From positions 1-64,000 of the forward strand of contig NZ_LLEI02000006.1 in the NCBI RefSeq assembly GCF_001399455.2: a stretch of 64,000 nucleotides of DNA, read 5' to 3'. The notes under the pieces were generated by a model. It searched no databases and was not told where the DNA came from. It was given only the letters and a program-made list of their open reading frames with translations. Source of the stretch: Vibrio bivalvicida (GTDB lineage Bacteria > Pseudomonadota > Gammaproteobacteria > Enterobacterales > Vibrionaceae). Position numbers and translations under genes: made by a program. Shown here piece after piece: positions 15,218-24,687 of this stretch; positions within the stretch are counted from its first letter, which is position 1, and the number at the start of each line of letters is the position of its first letter.

Positions 15218-18200
15218 AATATGCATCAAGCACCCTGTCCTCGCTTCGGTGCTGAGTATCGCGATTGTGTTACTTGGAATCGTTTCTTATCAGAAACTGG
15301 CTATTCAGTATTTTCCTGAGCGCCAAACAGCCTCTGCAACGGTGAACGCTTCAATCACTGGTGCGAGCGCTGAGTTTATGTCGCAAAACGTAGCGGAAGA
15401 ACTCATTACCGGCGTAACTGGGCTAGACAAAATTAAAACGATGACAACCGACTGTCAGGAGGGGAGTTGTTCACTAAAAATTCAATTTGAAGACGGCATT
15501 AGTGAGGTTGAATATGCGAGTTTGATGAACAACCTGCGTAGCAAGGTGGATGGTATCTCTGACTTCCCACCTGCGATGACAGATAAACCAACAGTAACAG
15601 ATGACTCATCTGATACTTCAATGCCCAGTAACATCATTACGTTTGTCAACAATGGCTCGATGGACAAACAGGAGATGTTTGATTTCATCAATCAGCAAAT
15701 CTCGCCACAGTTGAAGAATGTTCTAGGTGTTGGTGGAGTGTGGGGGCCATATGGTGGGTCGAGTCGTGCAATTCGTGTGTGGTTACAGCCTGAGCGCATG
15801 GCGGCACTGAATGTCAGTGCATCTGATGTGGTTGGAACGCTGAGCACTTACAACGCAACCTTTACCGCAGGTACAATTAAAGGCGAAGTGCGTGACTTTT
15901 CGATTAACCCGGTAAATCAAGTTACTACCATAGAAGATGTGCGCGATCTTGTATTGCGCGTCGACAATGGGAAAATCATTCGAGTTAGCGACATTGCTGA
16001 CATCCAAATGGGTGAAGAAAGCCTTGAGCCAAGTATGCTTAACGTCGATGGCGATATGGCGATGTCTCTGCAGGTGCTGCCGCTTAAAACAGAAAACCCA
16101 GTGACGGTTGCTAACCGTGTCAAAGCGGCAATGGAAACGATGCAGGTACCGGAAGGTATCGAGATGAAGATGGTCTACAATCAGGCTGACTTTATCGAAG
16201 AAGCGATCGATCAAGGTTTTATGACGTTAGTTGAGGCCATAGTGTTGGTTTCTGCAATTGTCGTGTTGTTCCTTGGCTCGCTGCGCGTTGCTGCGATACC
16301 TTTGATTACTATTCCGGTATGTGTGATTGGTGTGTTTGCGGTCATGGCAATGCTTGGCTTTAGCATTAATGTATTGACCATTCTCGCTATCATCCTGGCG
16401 ATCGGGTTGGTTGTGGATGATGCGATCGTCGTTGTTGAAAACTGTTACCGTCATATTGAAGAGGGCTCATCTCCGTTTCAAGCAGCACTAAAGAGCTGTA
16501 AAGAGATCGTTTTTCCAGTTATCGCAATGACGTTAACGCTCGCGGTCGTTTATCTTCCAATTGGTTTAATGTCTGGCTTAACCGCAGACCTGTTCAGGCA
16601 ATTTGCCTATACGCTTGCTGCATCTGTGATTATCTCAGGATTTGTCGCGCTGACTCTATCTCCGATGATGAGCGCGTACATGCTAAAGTCAGTGACAACG
16701 TCACCCAAGTGGTTCCAGTGGGTTGAAACTAAGTTAGATGCGATGACTGAAAAGTACATGCTGTATCTTAATGCTTGGTTCAAACGTCCGCGTATGGTGC
16801 TGGGTGGTACGGCAGCTCTAATTGTTTTGTCAGGTGTTGCTGTATGGTTTATGCCAAAGGTTCTTCTACCAACGGAAGATACAGGTTTTATTGAGGTCAC
16901 GTCACATGGTCCAGCGGGCGCAGGCCGTCTCTATGATCTGGAAAATGCTGAGCAGATAAACAACGTGTTCAAAGGTAGTGATGCTATTGAAGCAAACCTA
17001 GCTTACATCGAGTCTGCGCCAACTAACCACGTTCTACTTAAATCCTGGGAGGAGCGTGACAAAAGTGCTGATGAGATTATTGAAGAGATGATGGCTAAAG
17101 CGGGCGAAACGGTTTCAGCCTATTCGACTTCATTCTCTGTGCGCTCAGCGGATAACCTAGATGTAGCAAGCAATCTAGTTCTTGAATTGACCACGGTAAA
17201 CCGCGATCTAGATGCGCTGTCTGATACCGCAGAGAAGGTGGTGGAGCTGCTGGAAAGCTATGAAGGTCTTTCGAATATTGACAACTCGACACATCGAGAT
17301 CAGTTACGTTTTGACCTCTCCATTGATCGTAATGCGATTGTGCTGTCTGGGGTTAACTACGGAAATGTCACGAGTGCTATTTCTACATTCCTTGGCTCAG
17401 TTAAAGCGGCAGATCTGCAAGCAGAAGATGGCTTTACTTACCCAATTCAAGTACAGGTAAACCGTCAGGCGTTAGGTGATTTCAAGGTTCTAGATAGGCT
17501 GTACGTAAGCTCCGAGTCGGGTCAAAGACTGCCACTATCTCAGTTTGTTTCGATTGAGCCAGTGACTGCAGAGTCTAACATCAAGACCTATGGTGGTAAG
17601 GATGCGGCAGAAATCACCGCTGATCTAATGCCAGGATTCAGTGCAAGCGATCTTCAGGCGTTCGTCGATGCTGAATTACCAAAACTGCTGAAAGTGGGCC
17701 AAGACTATGAATATAACGGTGTGGTTAAAGAGCTCAATGAATCTGAAGCGGGGATGCAGCTCCTATTTGGTTTGGCGCTGGTGTTCATCTTCTTGATTCT
17801 GGCCGCTCAGTTTGAAAGCTTTGTCGATCCGCTGATTATCTTAATTACAGTACCTCTTTGTTTAGTGGGTGCAGTACTGACTTTGAGTGTGTTTGGCCAT
17901 AGCTTGAATCTGTATTCAAAGATTGGATTGCTGACCTTGGTAGGCTTAGTCACTAAGCACGGTATTCTGATAGTGGAGTTTGCCAACATTAAGCGTAAAG
18001 AAGGCTACAGTTCGATGACGGCAGCTCTGATGAGTTCTAAATCTCGTTTGCGCCCGATTCTAATGACTTCGCTAACGATGATTATTGGTTCATTGCCACT
18101 GGCATTGGCGGATGGTCCTGGCTCATTGGGTCGCACCAACATCGGTTTAGTGTTAGTCGGCGGCTTAACGGTTGGTACTTTCTTTTCATTGTTCATTGTA

Positions 18201-18272
18201 CCAATGGCGTATGTTGCGTTTGCCAGAGTGACTGAAAAGTCGAAACGTTTTGAGTTAGCAACAGAGGGGTAA
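15204..18272 (+). CDS. RND efflux permease (HAE1-like)
   Basis: A 1022-residue resistance-nodulation-division pump with the two-fold repeated architecture: a helix, a large periplasmic loop, then five helices, twice. The proton-relay aspartate pair of TM4 is visible in GLVVDDAIVVVENCYRH, and the second half has GLVTKHGILIVEFAN. It exports amphiphilic compounds such as bile salts, dyes or drugs using the proton gradient. It lies directly between two ToxR-like/ToxS-like pairs, and the following regulator gene starts within a few nt of its stop, so pump and regulator pair 2 are probably cotranscribed. Specific substrates cannot be read from the sequence. Confidence 0.93.
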   Translation: MKLPEICIKHPVLASVLSIAIVLLGIVSYQKLAIQYFPERQTASATVNASITGASAEFMSQNVAEELITGVTGLDKIKTMTTDCQEGSCSLKIQFEDGISEVEYASLMNNLRSKVDGISDFPPAMTDKPTVTDDSSDTSMPSNIITFVNNGSMDKQEMFDFINQQISPQLKNVLGVGGVWGPYGGSSRAIRVWLQPERMAALNVSASDVVGTLSTYNATFTAGTIKGEVRDFSINPVNQVTTIEDVRDLVLRVDNGKIIRVSDIADIQMGEESLEPSMLNVDGDMAMSLQVLPLKTENPVTVANRVKAAMETMQVPEGIEMKMVYNQADFIEEAIDQGFMTLVEAIVLVSAIVVLFLGSLRVAAIPLITIPVCVIGVFAVMAMLGFSINVLTILAIILAIGLVVDDAIVVVENCYRHIEEGSSPFQAALKSCKEIVFPVIAMTLTLAVVYLPIGLMSGLTADLFRQFAYTLAASVIISGFVALTLSPMMSAYMLKSVTTSPKWFQWVETKLDAMTEKYMLYLNAWFKRPRMVLGGTAALIVLSGVAVWFMPKVLLPTEDTGFIEVTSHGPAGAGRLYDLENAEQINNVFKGSDAIEANLAYIESAPTNHVLLKSWEERDKSADEIIEEMMAKAGETVSAYSTSFSVRSADNLDVASNLVLELTTVNRDLDALSDTAEKVVELLESYEGLSNIDNSTHRDQLRFDLSIDRNAIVLSGVNYGNVTSAISTFLGSVKAADLQAEDGFTYPIQVQVNRQALGDFKVLDRLYVSSESGQRLPLSQFVSIEPVTAESNIKTYGGKDAAEITADLMPGFSASDLQAFVDAELPKLLKVGQDYEYNGVVKELNESEAGMQLLFGLALVFIFLILAAQFESFVDPLIILITVPLCLVGAVLTLSVFGHSLNLYSKIGLLTLVGLVTKHGILIVEFANIKRKEGYSSMTAALMSSKSRLRPILMTSLTMIIGSLPLALADGPGSLGRTNIGLVLVGGLTVGTFFSLFIVPMAYVAFARVTEKSKRFELATEG

Positions 18273-18277
18273 TGACG

Positions 18278-18970
18278 ATGCTGTTAATCAACGGAACTCA
18301 CATACTTGACGATACTGGTGGATATATTCAAAGCCTTAAGAGCCAGATACGTCACCCAATTGGCATCAATGAGATTTCATTGCTGACCTACATGTTTTCT
18401 CATAAGGGAAAAGTATTGAGCAAGCATGAGCTTATGGAAGAGGTGTGGCATAAACGTGGTATCGTGGTAGAGAGCAGCAGTTTACTGCACTCCATATCCA
18501 GTTGCCGTCGAGGCTTAGAAGATCGCTCTGGTGAAATAATCCGCACCGAGCGCGGTGTTGGCTACGAGTTTATCGGCACGGTGAAAAAGATATCGTGTAT
18601 TTCTGAAGTCGCGACGGTAAAGCACGATTCTCCTGAACCTGAACAGAAGAAATCACCGCAGTCTAGTCAGCAGGGAAAGTTTTCTGCACCAAAATTAGGT
18701 TCGTCATTCTGTTATAAAACCGCATTTATTTTTGCTGCTGCGATTGTGATTGGTTTCTTGGGTGCGACGTTAGTTGAAAAGTTACTGACCTCTAGTCAGT
18801 ACGTGACCAAGAGCTATAGCCAATGCTGGTATGAACCAACAAACAATGGCGAAAGAATCTATTACCAGAATCCAACAGTGTATAAGTTTGACGAATTGAG
18901 TTTAATGCTTGATGAGCAAGGTCGCTCTGTTAGCTTTAGTAACCAAAGTGGGGCAGTGAATTGTGAATAA
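18278..18970 (+). CDS. ToxR-like membrane transcription regulator, pair 2
   Basis: About 230 residues, paralogous to the regulator at 12736. It has a winged helix (LMEEVWHKRGIVVESSSLLHSISSCRRGLEDRSGEII and ERGVGYEF regions), a Ser/Lys/Gln-rich linker, one membrane helix at about 147-167, and a short periplasmic tail with C183 and C229 and the motif DEQGRSVSF. ATG 18278 is used because it aligns with the paralogue's MLLIN start and has AGAGGGG at a good distance; an ATG at 18272 overlaps the permease stop by 1 nt. It likely responds to an envelope or efflux substrate signal and regulates the pump. Confidence 0.8.
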   Translation: MLLINGTHILDDTGGYIQSLKSQIRHPIGINEISLLTYMFSHKGKVLSKHELMEEVWHKRGIVVESSSLLHSISSCRRGLEDRSGEIIRTERGVGYEFIGTVKKISCISEVATVKHDSPEPEQKKSPQSSQQGKFSAPKLGSSFCYKTAFIFAAAIVIGFLGATLVEKLLTSSQYVTKSYSQCWYEPTNNGERIYYQNPTVYKFDELSLMLDEQGRSVSFSNQSGAVNCE

Positions 18971-19415
18971 AGAAATGATCTTGGGTGCAGCGGTGCTTGG
19001 TTTAGGGGTTGGAGTTGGTATTGCCTTTAATACGGGTGATCAGCCTAACAGGCACTTTACTAGTAGTACGGTGGCCCACATTCATATTGAAGAGCCATCC
19101 ACTGTCTTCTCTACGTCTTTACCAATGAGGCTTGAACTGACATTGAATGAAAACAACACCTATGGCGTGTTTGCTATGTTACCTCAAAGCCAAGTTGGTT
19201 TTTCAGGTAAAGGGCAATACAGCATGGATTCAGACGGAATCTTGTTCATGCATGATATGCACACCCCACTTGACCTAGAAGGTGCAAAAGGAGGCGTGAT
19301 TGAGCAACTGTTCGTTAGGCCAGGTTCGTTTGATGGTTTAATGAATCTTATCGATATTGGTGATAAAGGCTCAATATTAGTCGGCAAGAAAGTGGCTCTA
19401 CATTTGGAATCATAA
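18963..19415 (+). CDS. ToxS/VtrC-like partner protein, pair 2
   Basis: A 150-residue protein starting at GTG 18963 with an 8-nt overlap of the upstream regulator, exactly the arrangement seen in pair 1. An N-terminal hydrophobic segment (MILGAAVLGLGVGVGIAF) anchors a predicted periplasmic domain. The middle of the domain aligns by eye with the pair 1 partner. It probably binds the periplasmic tail of the regulator and forms part of the sensor. Confidence 0.68.
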   Translation: MNKEMILGAAVLGLGVGVGIAFNTGDQPNRHFTSSTVAHIHIEEPSTVFSTSLPMRLELTLNENNTYGVFAMLPQSQVGFSGKGQYSMDSDGILFMHDMHTPLDLEGAKGGVIEQLFVRPGSFDGLMNLIDIGDKGSILVGKKVALHLES

Positions 19416-19431
19416 ATATAGACAAGAGAGA

Positions 19432-19457
19432 GCAGCGCCCCTAGTGGCGCTGTTTTT
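19432..19457 (+). terminator. Terminator after ToxR/ToxS-like pair 2
   Basis: CAGCGCC/GGCGCTG stem at 19433-19439 and 19446-19452 followed by five T. Confidence 0.8.
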
Positions 19458-19477
19458 GTAGAGAGCTTAAGTCTGCG

Positions 19478-20245
19478 TTAAAACTCATAGCTTAAACTCA
19501 TCGTACTGTAAATTTCATCGGGTGATTGGTCTTCTGCAACAGTTGTGTTGTAGATGTACTCAACATCGAATACTAGAGACAGGTTCGCCATCAAGGTGTT
19601 CTTAATGTATGCCTTAGTGTTGTAATGGGTGTTCTCTTCACCGTGTGCCACATCAAGGGTTGCGCCCATAGACAGCCTTTCCGAGAAAACAATCGCGCTA
19701 TCGAGAGTAGATGACGCAATCACTTCGTAATTCATTTGATCAGGATATTCGGAATCGAACGGTTGCCTCTGCGTAATTCGGTAACCCGGACCAAGAGAGA
19801 TGGATGTTTTGACTACGTCACTATTTACCAAATATACACCGAGGCCAGTCATTAAAACCCACTGTTTTCGGTAGGTGCCGTACAGGTCATTTTCGAATCT
19901 TGCAGCCCCGCGGACAAAAGTTTTTTCCGCAAAATCGTAGGTTGAGCCCGTATTAACGGTATAACGATTGGCACCATCATCGGCATTGTCTGCATCGGTA
20001 TAGTAGCTTTCAAACGATGCTTTATGTAGCCAAGACTCTTGCTGGTAGTTCAGGTACAAAGCTGAGTTTACAGATAGAGATGAACTGGTGTTCTCGGTGT
20101 AGATAAAACCAAGTTTGGTCTGCGCTGTGAAGGGTGACTCTTCAACTTGAGCTTTTTCTGGTTCTTCAGCTAAAGAGGGTGAAGACAAGAGCAACAAGCT
20201 TAAAATCGACGATAACTGCGCTAGGGTAAAAGGGGGATTCTTCAT
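19478..20245 (-). CDS. DUF481 (YdiY-like) outer membrane beta-barrel protein
   Basis: A 255-residue protein with a signal peptide ending near SLAEE, followed by alternating amphipathic beta strands. The C-terminal SLSYEF ends in the phenylalanine typical of outer-membrane barrels. The pattern of a TKLGFIYTENTSSSLSVNS-type start and repeated YDFAEKTF/FENDLYG-like strands fits DUF481 salt-stress-type proteins. Function is unknown. It lies downstream of, and on the same strand as, the kinase/regulator pair, separated by a terminator. Confidence 0.72.
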   Translation of the reverse strand: MKNPPFTLAQLSSILSLLLLSSPSLAEEPEKAQVEESPFTAQTKLGFIYTENTSSSLSVNSALYLNYQQESWLHKASFESYYTDADNADDGANRYTVNTGSTYDFAEKTFVRGAARFENDLYGTYRKQWVLMTGLGVYLVNSDVVKTSISLGPGYRITQRQPFDSEYPDQMNYEVIASSTLDSAIVFSERLSMGATLDVAHGEENTHYNTKAYIKNTLMANLSLVFDVEYIYNTTVAEDQSPDEIYSTMSLSYEF

Positions 20246-20343
20246 TTGCTAACAAAGCTGGCATAGTGTTTTATTCGTCAGACAATTATCAGTGTCGATA
20301 TACTTAGTCAGTAATGAATCACTCTAAATCATTCTCAACAACC

Positions 20344-20371
20344 AAAAAGCGACGCTGATTGCGTCGCTTTA
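20344..20371 (-). terminator. Terminator after the histidine kinase gene
   Basis: AAAGCGACGC/GCGTCGCTTT stem (20346-20355 and 20361-20370); read on the minus strand it is followed by a run of T. Confidence 0.8.
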
Positions 20372-20403
20372 GTTGTCTACTGTACCAAGAATAGTCAGAT
20401 AGG

Positions 20404-21744
20404 TTAGTTTGAGGTATTAAACGCAAGGACGGCTTTTAGTCCACCCATAGAACTTCTCGACAGGGCAAGTTTGCCACGATAGCTATGTGCCATTTCATTC
20501 ACGATATTCAGGCCAAGACCTGTTCCAGGTGTAGTTTCGTCTAACCTGACACCACGTTTAAGAGCTTGCTGAATATCTTCATCTTCAATGCCAGGGCCGT
20601 CGTCTTCGATAATAATTTCAATTGTGCCGGGCTCATTTTCTACAGAGTGAACACGAATTATATTGCAAGACCACTTATAGGCATTTTCAAGCAGGTTACC
20701 AACCATTTCGTCTAGATCGGTTGGGTCTACGGCAACCTCAATGGCTGAGTCGAGCTCATTAATCAAAGAGACGCCTCTCTGCGCGTAAACCTTATCAAAC
20801 GCCATCGAGATCGCATCAACTCTTTCAGCAGGGTTAGCTCGAACAGAAAGAATGTTCTTAGAGCCTGCCATTCGCGCACGACCCAAATGGTAATCGATTT
20901 GGCTTTGTATTTGGTGAACTGGTGGCAATAGGTAGTCTCGTGCCTCTTTGTCGAGCGAGCCAATTTCGTTTCTTAACACTGACAATGGCGTTTTGAGAGC
21001 GTGAGAAAGGTTGCCTGCATGATGGCGAGCACGCTCGAGTAATTCTTGGTAGTGAAATACCAGAGCATTGAGATCGGAGACGACTGGAGCCACCTCTTTT
21101 GGATAATCTTCATCAAGGCTAGTTTTATCACCTGAGCGAAGCTGAGTCAGTTCTTTTTGCATCTTGTTTAGTGGGCTAAGTGACCACTGAACTTGCAACA
21201 TGATCACTGCCAGAACGCCAAAGTAGAGTAGAGCGAGAATAATCCATAGTTGGCGCATCAAATCCCGAACGGTGTCTTCAATCGGCTGCTCGTCGATGCC
21301 GATCAGAACTTCAATAGGCCCATCATAATCTGGGTAATACAACGTGGTTTTTATGTAGATGAGCTTCTCACCACGGGCACCAAAGTATTCTTTGCCCTTC
21401 TTCTTGGCTTCGATTTTTTGGTCCCATAACGAACGTGAGCGAAGTAAATCTGTATCGGTTTTCGCTGACCAGTATATGCCACTGTATGGACGATTAAAGC
21501 GAGGATCGGAAAGGTTGGATGCCAGAGTGATGTTGCCAGATTCATCGGCTTCTATCGCAGCGGAAATTTCATCCATATAGATGGATAGCTGAGACTTGGC
21601 GTCGTCAGCCATATAGTTGAAGACTTGATTTGGGACACTAACGCCAACGGCAACTACCATGGCAGTTAACCAGACCACAGCCGCCAGAACTAAGCGGCTT
21701 TTTAAACTCAGTCTTCTAAGCAATGAACGCTTGTTATTCGGCAT
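20404..21744 (-). CDS. Sensor histidine kinase (PhoQ/CarS-like)
   Basis: A 446-residue membrane kinase: TM1 at about 18-38, a periplasmic sensor to about 165, TM2 at about 167-186, a HAMP-like linker, and the phosphoacceptor H248 in GNLSHALKTPLSVL. The ATP-binding N box (MVGNLLENAYKW) and G boxes (DDGPGI, GTGLGLNI) follow. It pairs with the response regulator whose gene overlaps it by 11 nt. The group resembles Vibrio CarRS (VprAB), which responds to cations or antimicrobial peptides and controls lipid A modification and biofilm; that assignment is by memory of sequence and context. Confidence 0.87.
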   Translation of the reverse strand: MPNNKRSLLRRLSLKSRLVLAAVVWLTAMVVAVGVSVPNQVFNYMADDAKSQLSIYMDEISAAIEADESGNITLASNLSDPRFNRPYSGIYWSAKTDTDLLRSRSLWDQKIEAKKKGKEYFGARGEKLIYIKTTLYYPDYDGPIEVLIGIDEQPIEDTVRDLMRQLWIILALLYFGVLAVIMLQVQWSLSPLNKMQKELTQLRSGDKTSLDEDYPKEVAPVVSDLNALVFHYQELLERARHHAGNLSHALKTPLSVLRNEIGSLDKEARDYLLPPVHQIQSQIDYHLGRARMAGSKNILSVRANPAERVDAISMAFDKVYAQRGVSLINELDSAIEVAVDPTDLDEMVGNLLENAYKWSCNIIRVHSVENEPGTIEIIIEDDGPGIEDEDIQQALKRGVRLDETTPGTGLGLNIVNEMAHSYRGKLALSRSSMGGLKAVLAFNTSN

Positions 21745-22393
21745 TAAGCTGGTACCCCAAGCCTCTCACTGTTTTAATGACTTTCGGAGCAATTTTCTTG
21801 CGGATTCGACCAATGAACACTTCAATAGTGTTGGAATCACGGTCAAAGTCTTGTTTGTAGATATGCTCCACCAGTTCTGTTCGTGAAATGACCTTTTCAG
21901 GGTTATGCATAAAGTAAGCGACGACCTTGTATTCAAGTGCTGTAAGACTAATGGCTTGACCTTGCCACATCACTTTCGAAGTACGGGTATCAAGACTTAA
22001 GTTACCGACTTGCATCACTGGCGAGGCATTACCCGAAGCGCGTCTAAGTTGAGCACGGATGCGGGCAATCAACTCCACCATTTCAAATGGTTTGGTCAAA
22101 TAGTCATCAGCGCCTGCGTTTAAGCCTTCTACACGCTGAGTTAACGTGTCACGAGCGCTAAGGATTACGACTGGCGTGTTAATGTTCTCATCTCGAATTC
22201 CTTTGAGTACCGTCAGACCATCGAGTTTGGGTAAACCAAGGTCGAGCACAATAGCATCCCACTCTTCTGAAGTGGCTCGGTATAGAGCATCGATACCGTC
22301 TTGAGATAGTTCAGGAACCCAGTCCACTTGTTCTAACGTTTCGATAATTTGTTCACCAAGACGCGGTTCATCTTCCACTACAAGAATTTTCAT
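21734..22393 (-). CDS. OmpR-family response regulator (CarR/VprA-like)
   Basis: A 219-residue regulator with a receiver domain (acidic pocket ED at 7-8, phosphoacceptor D51, K101) and a C-terminal OmpR/PhoB winged helix (LTALEYKVVAYFMHNPEKVISRTELVEHIY and VIKTVRGLGYQL regions). It is encoded 13 nt after the PepSY gene and upstream of its kinase. It is likely the transcription factor for envelope-stress adaptation. Gene name not assigned, because CarR/VprA identity rests only on overall resemblance. Confidence 0.9.
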   Translation of the reverse strand: MKILVVEDEPRLGEQIIETLEQVDWVPELSQDGIDALYRATSEEWDAIVLDLGLPKLDGLTVLKGIRDENINTPVVILSARDTLTQRVEGLNAGADDYLTKPFEMVELIARIRAQLRRASGNASPVMQVGNLSLDTRTSKVMWQGQAISLTALEYKVVAYFMHNPEKVISRTELVEHIYKQDFDRDSNTIEVFIGRIRKKIAPKVIKTVRGLGYQLNAE

Positions 22394-22406
22394 AAGCTTT
22401 AATCTT

Positions 22407-22805
22407 CTATTTTTTTAGTGCTTCTTTAATGTTTCTGCCTTTGATTTGCAGCATTTCAAGGGTTTCGGCGTTGTATTCAACCTTAATGATATTGTTATTG
22501 TGGTTTAATTTGAGTTCATAGATCCAGATATCATCGTCTTCTTCGAGTTCGACATGAATGATTCGGCCATTTAGATCACGCTCGACAGCAGCAAACATTT
22601 CAGAGAATGGGCGAACGTAGCCTTTCTGTACTGCGTCGTAGACTTCATCTTGGTCTTCTTCAAACTCAATTCGCGCGCCGGGTTTGTGCATGTCTTGCAC
22701 CAGAGCATGCCCATCTTCGTCATGGTGTTTTTCCGCTAAAGTGGGAAATGAAACAAAGACGCACGCCAATAGGGCTGTCAAACTGACTAACGGACGCTTC
22801 AACAT
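22407..22805 (-). CDS. PepSY-domain periplasmic protein
   Basis: A 132-residue protein with a signal peptide (start at MLKRPL, cleaved after TLAEK-like residues) and a C-terminal PepSY-type fold containing VERDLNGRIIHVELEEDDDIWIYEL and IKVEYNAETLEM. PepSY proteins often accompany two-component systems as inhibitors or signal modulators. The start at 22805 was chosen because AAGAAGG precedes it; an in-frame start lies at 22832. First gene of the three-gene regulatory operon. Confidence 0.78.
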   Translation of the reverse strand: MLKRPLVSLTALLACVFVSFPTLAEKHHDEDGHALVQDMHKPGARIEFEEDQDEVYDAVQKGYVRPFSEMFAAVERDLNGRIIHVELEEDDDIWIYELKLNHNNNIIKVEYNAETLEMLQIKGRNIKEALKK

Positions 22806-22874
22806 ATTCTTACCTTCTTGAAATTTCTGCAACTGAGTATACCTGTTGAAAGATGAACACCAAGTGAATAGCGT

Positions 22875-24614
22875 TCAGTTCGATAGTTCGTCAGCAAAAA
22901 TCTTATCGCGCATTTTCCAAAAACGGCCAGATTTCCTTGCAACCACAAACTGAGGTGGACGAAACCTGTGCTGGTTGTTCACCACTTTAGTCGGCGAGGC
23001 ATCGTCAAATGGCCTATGTTTGTCTGCAAGGTGTGGGCGAACAAACTGATCTTTGAAGCGTTGCTTTTGGTTTTTGGTGGTCAATGACCAGAATTCACTC
23101 ACCTGAGCCTGATTATCTCCAATGTAAGAGACCTTTAAGCTACTTTTTCCTTTGTCATCTTTGTGAACGCTTAAAGCCATTTCTAGGCACTCAAAGACAA
23201 GGGCATCTTTAAGGTTCAACGCCTCCTTAAGCTTCTTGTCTGGGTCAACTAGAGTGGCATCACATTCATGGCAGATTCTAGCGGCGATATCGTTGTCTGC
23301 TCCGCATTCGCCACAATACTTGGCTCTGAATCGGTAGTCGCAGTGTTCACGTTCGCCACTCTCCTCATCTTCAAAGAAGCCCTGACATTTGCGACCAAAG
23401 TGTTCAATAAGAAAGCCGTTACTGTCTAACTTGCCCCAGAAGTTGTTGTTAAAGCCGCACGCTGGGCAGGGGATGGTGATGATTTCGCTGTCAGAGTCGG
23501 GTTTAGCATCGCCCACTTCTGGTTGATAGAGATCGTAACTATTGCCTGCATAATCCAGAACTAAACATTCCTCTTTTCCCGGAGACAGGCGTAGTCCTCG
23601 TCCAACAATTTGCTGGTAAAGGCTAATCGATTCAGTCGGGCGCAAAATAGCAATCAGGTCAACGTGTGGGGCGTCAAAGCCCGTAGTCAGTACTGACACG
23701 TTGACGAGGTATTTAATTTTGCGCTCTTTAAAGTCTTGGATGATGGCATCGCGTTCGGGTGTTGGCGTATCACCGATGACGATAGCGGTTTGGCCCTCGG
23801 GTAGCAGGCCAAAAATTTCTTGCGCATGGCGGACTGTCGCAGCGAAAATCATAATACCTTGCTTATCGGCAGACATATGAATGATTTGCTCGACGATCTG
23901 AGGTGTCGCACGTTTCGCCCTATCAATCACCATATCCATTTCAGACTCTTTATAGCGGCCAGTACTGGCGGGTTTGAGTTGAGAAAAGTCATAACTCAAT
24001 ACTGGCGCATCCATCATACGTGCTGGAGTGAGAAACTTTTCATCGAGTAAGTAGCGAATGGGTAGCTCGAATATGCAGTCGCGGAAGAAGCGAGGCTCCT
24101 CGCTGCGAACTAATCCTCGTGTATGGTATTGGTAAATCCAACCCATGCCTAAACGGTAGGGAGTGGCAGTCAGCCCGAGAACTTTGATCCCGGCGTTTTG
24201 TTCACGAAGATGGTTAATGACTTTTTGATAGCTGGTGTTCTTATCGTCGGGCACGCGGTGACATTCATCGATAACTAAAAGTGAAAACTGGTTTTTAAAC
24301 TGATCGAGATTACGCACGACGGATTGCACAGAGGCGAAAACGACTTGTTGATCGGTCTCTTTACGACCCAATCCGGCAGAAAAAATTGAGCCTTTCAGTC
24401 CGTATCCTTCGTATTTTTGGTGGTTCTGTTCTACCAACTCTTTCACGTGTGCCAACACCAAGACACGTCCTTTAGCCAGACGAGCAAGCTCTGCAATGAC
24501 CAAGCTCTTGCCTGCTCCTGTAGGTAGTACAAGTACTGCAGGTGTCGAGTGTTTACGAAAGTAGTGAATGACCGCTTTGACGGAATCAGTCTGATAGGGA
24601 CGAAGTGTATACAT
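22875..24614 (-). CDS. radD: RadD-type DEAD/DEAH-box ATPase
   Basis: A 579-residue superfamily 2 helicase-like protein closely resembling E. coli RadD (YejH), which acts in double-strand break repair with RecA and SSB. It shows the Walker A motif (LPTGAGKSLVIAELARLA), DECHR, LTATPYRLG, TTGFDAPHVDLIAILRPTES and QQIVGRGLR. A C-terminal set of zinc-finger CxxC pairs follows (CPACG, CGECG and CHEC). The start at 24614 gives MYTLRPYQ, matching the E. coli N-terminus; an in-frame ATG seven codons upstream also exists. It is divergent from rsuA, as in enterobacteria. Confidence 0.93.
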   Translation of the reverse strand: MYTLRPYQTDSVKAVIHYFRKHSTPAVLVLPTGAGKSLVIAELARLAKGRVLVLAHVKELVEQNHQKYEGYGLKGSIFSAGLGRKETDQQVVFASVQSVVRNLDQFKNQFSLLVIDECHRVPDDKNTSYQKVINHLREQNAGIKVLGLTATPYRLGMGWIYQYHTRGLVRSEEPRFFRDCIFELPIRYLLDEKFLTPARMMDAPVLSYDFSQLKPASTGRYKESEMDMVIDRAKRATPQIVEQIIHMSADKQGIMIFAATVRHAQEIFGLLPEGQTAIVIGDTPTPERDAIIQDFKERKIKYLVNVSVLTTGFDAPHVDLIAILRPTESISLYQQIVGRGLRLSPGKEECLVLDYAGNSYDLYQPEVGDAKPDSDSEIITIPCPACGFNNNFWGKLDSNGFLIEHFGRKCQGFFEDEESGEREHCDYRFRAKYCGECGADNDIAARICHECDATLVDPDKKLKEALNLKDALVFECLEMALSVHKDDKGKSSLKVSYIGDNQAQVSEFWSLTTKNQKQRFKDQFVRPHLADKHRPFDDASPTKVVNNQHRFRPPQFVVARKSGRFWKMRDKIFADELSN

Positions 24615-24687
24615 AAAATGTGTGAAATAGCTCAACTATTTAGTCTAGTCGCACTATAATACCCCACCTAGCAAAGATGAGGTATTC

